Below are positions 21,342-22,424 of a stretch of 22,424 nt of DNA, in pieces (the first letter of the stretch is position 1; every line of letters begins with the position of its first letter). Origin of the DNA: Verrucomicrobiota bacterium (GTDB lineage: Bacteria > Verrucomicrobiota > Verrucomicrobiia > Chthoniobacterales > UBA10450); the NCBI GenBank assembly GCA_003217835.1, contig QHMQ01000087.1:1-22424 (forward strand), in the 5' to 3' direction. The position numbers were made by a program, and so were the translations under genes. The notes beneath the pieces were generated by a model, which saw only the letters and a program-made list of their open reading frames with translations, was not told the origin of the DNA and ran no database searches.

Positions 21342-22424
21342 ATGGCTTTCACCACACGTGAGATTGAATCGCCCGACCCGGTGACACGAGTCGTCGCGGC
21401 GGACACGAAATTGCGTCATCCCGATGACGATATCGGCGAGAAGATGGTGCTGAACATGGGACCGTCGCATCCGGCCACGCATGGCGTTTTGCGGCTTGTG
21501 CTCGAACTCGATGGCGAAATCATTACCAAGGCGACTCCGGATATTGGCTTTTTGCATCGCGGCGACGAAAAAATCGCGGAGAACATGCAGTACAACCAAT
21601 TCGTACCCTACACCGACCGGCTCGATTATCTCGCTCCACTTTCGAACAACGTCGCGTACGCGCTTGCAGTGGAAAAACTGATGGGTTGGGAGATTCCGCC
21701 CCGCGGCAAAGCCATTCGCACGATTTGCTGCGAGACCTCCCGCATCTCGTCGCACTTAATGGGTATCGGCGCGATGGCCCTCGATCTCGGCGCAATGACG
21801 GTCTTCCTCTACACTTTCACCGAGCGCGAAAAACTTTATGATCTTTTCGAGCAGTTGACGGGTGCGCGCTTCACCACCTCTTACACTCGCGTCGGCGGAC
21901 AAATTCGCGATCTCCCCGAAAATTTCATTCCGCAGCTCAAGGACTTTCTCGATGGATTTATGCCGAGCCTCGACGAATGCGATAAATTGCTCACACGTAA
22001 TCGTATTTTTGTCGATCGAACAAGAGACGTCGGCGTCATCCCGAAAGATCGCGCAATTGCCTACGCGCTTTCCGGTCCAAATTTGCGCGGAAGCGGAATC
22101 GAACACGATTTGCGGCGCAAACATCCATATCTCGATTATGAGAATTACGATTTCGATGTCGTGATCGGCAGTGCGGGAGATTGTTATGATCGTTATTTGG
22201 TGCGTATTGAGGAGATGCGGCAAAGCGTGCGGATCTTGCGGCAGGTTATCGATAAACTGCCGAACGGACCGATTAATGTCGTGGATTGGAAGAACATGAC
22301 GCCTCCGAAATCGCGTGTCATGACGAAGATGGAAGAGTTGATCCATCATTTCATTGTTGTGACGGAAGGACTCGACGCGCCGCCCGGCGAAATTTACTTC
22401 GCGGCAGAAAATCCAAAAGGCGAG
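21342..22424 (+). CDS. nuoD: NADH-quinone oxidoreductase subunit D (NuoD), 3' end outside the window
   Basis: The frame runs from ATG 21342 to the window end, giving 361 residues without a stop. The subunit is part of the Q-binding arm of respiratory complex I on the cytoplasmic face. Signatures: NMGPSHPATHG at 38-48 (the quinone-site His and loop), LELDGEIITKATPDIGFLHRGDEK, PYTDRLDYLAPLSNN, and TSYTRVGGQIRDLPENF, then LSGPNLRGSGIEHDLRR. The family is about 400 residues, so only the end is missing. The first 34 residues are a polar extension before the conserved core. The unit is divergent from fabD; no nuoC or earlier nuo gene is seen immediately upstream. Confidence 0.93.
   Translation, partial: MAFTTREIESPDPVTRVVAADTKLRHPDDDIGEKMVLNMGPSHPATHGVLRLVLELDGEIITKATPDIGFLHRGDEKIAENMQYNQFVPYTDRLDYLAPLSNNVAYALAVEKLMGWEIPPRGKAIRTICCETSRISSHLMGIGAMALDLGAMTVFLYTFTEREKLYDLFEQLTGARFTTSYTRVGGQIRDLPENFIPQLKDFLDGFMPSLDECDKLLTRNRIFVDRTRDVGVIPKDRAIAYALSGPNLRGSGIEHDLRRKHPYLDYENYDFDVVIGSAGDCYDRYLVRIEEMRQSVRILRQVIDKLPNGPINVVDWKNMTPPKSRVMTKMEELIHHFIVVTEGLDAPPGEIYFAAENPKGE

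Overview
The window reads as a chromosomal stretch of a Gram-negative bacterium, most likely a soil member of the Verrucomicrobiota (inference from the mix of housekeeping genes, moderately high GC, the scarcity of clear Shine-Dalgarno sites and short secreted proteins I cannot place in a family; no rRNA gene is present to settle it). No tRNA, rRNA, CRISPR array, phage or insertion sequence was recognised.

Layout. 1-192 is the tail of a PHP-domain (PolX-like) gene. 243-3437 is a region of small proteins: a DUF1328 membrane peptide, a Gln/Gly-rich disordered protein, an AI-2E-family permease and a DUF3309 membrane peptide, all on the minus strand. Two of them are preceded by the same 59-bp element, centred on a TTGTCTGATCAGACAA palindrome. 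3693-5164 is a soluble NarL-type histidine kinase with its LuxR-type response regulator. 5255-7972 carries serine acetyltransferase, cysteine desulfurase and a SprT-like zinc protein. 8007-10937 on the minus strand is eno, an ftsB-like gene and prfB; prfB has the classical CTT TGA C programmed frameshift, so its true start is at 9156. 11103-16953 is a plus-strand run: two secreted proteins of unknown function, acylphosphatase, an ABC ATPase with its permease, a TPR-like membrane-anchored protein, a calcineurin-type phosphoesterase and a family 9 glycosyltransferase. 16946-21103 on the minus strand holds fabD, a GT39-like membrane glycosyltransferase, a PIG-L/LmbE remnant, a YqeY-like gene and ispD. 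From 21342 the window runs into nuoD, which is cut by the end.

Common themes are sulfur mobilisation (cysE with the desulfurase), envelope biogenesis (GT9, GT39, fabD, ftsB, ABC exporter) and envelope stress (the small-protein region). The strangest feature is that three conserved genes (the desulfurase, ispD and fabD) each lack roughly 35-50 bp at a conserved motif and are thrown out of frame. In fabD the lost piece holds the catalytic serine. This is either decay or, more likely, a systematic assembly error, and it should be settled before the genes are called pseudogenes.
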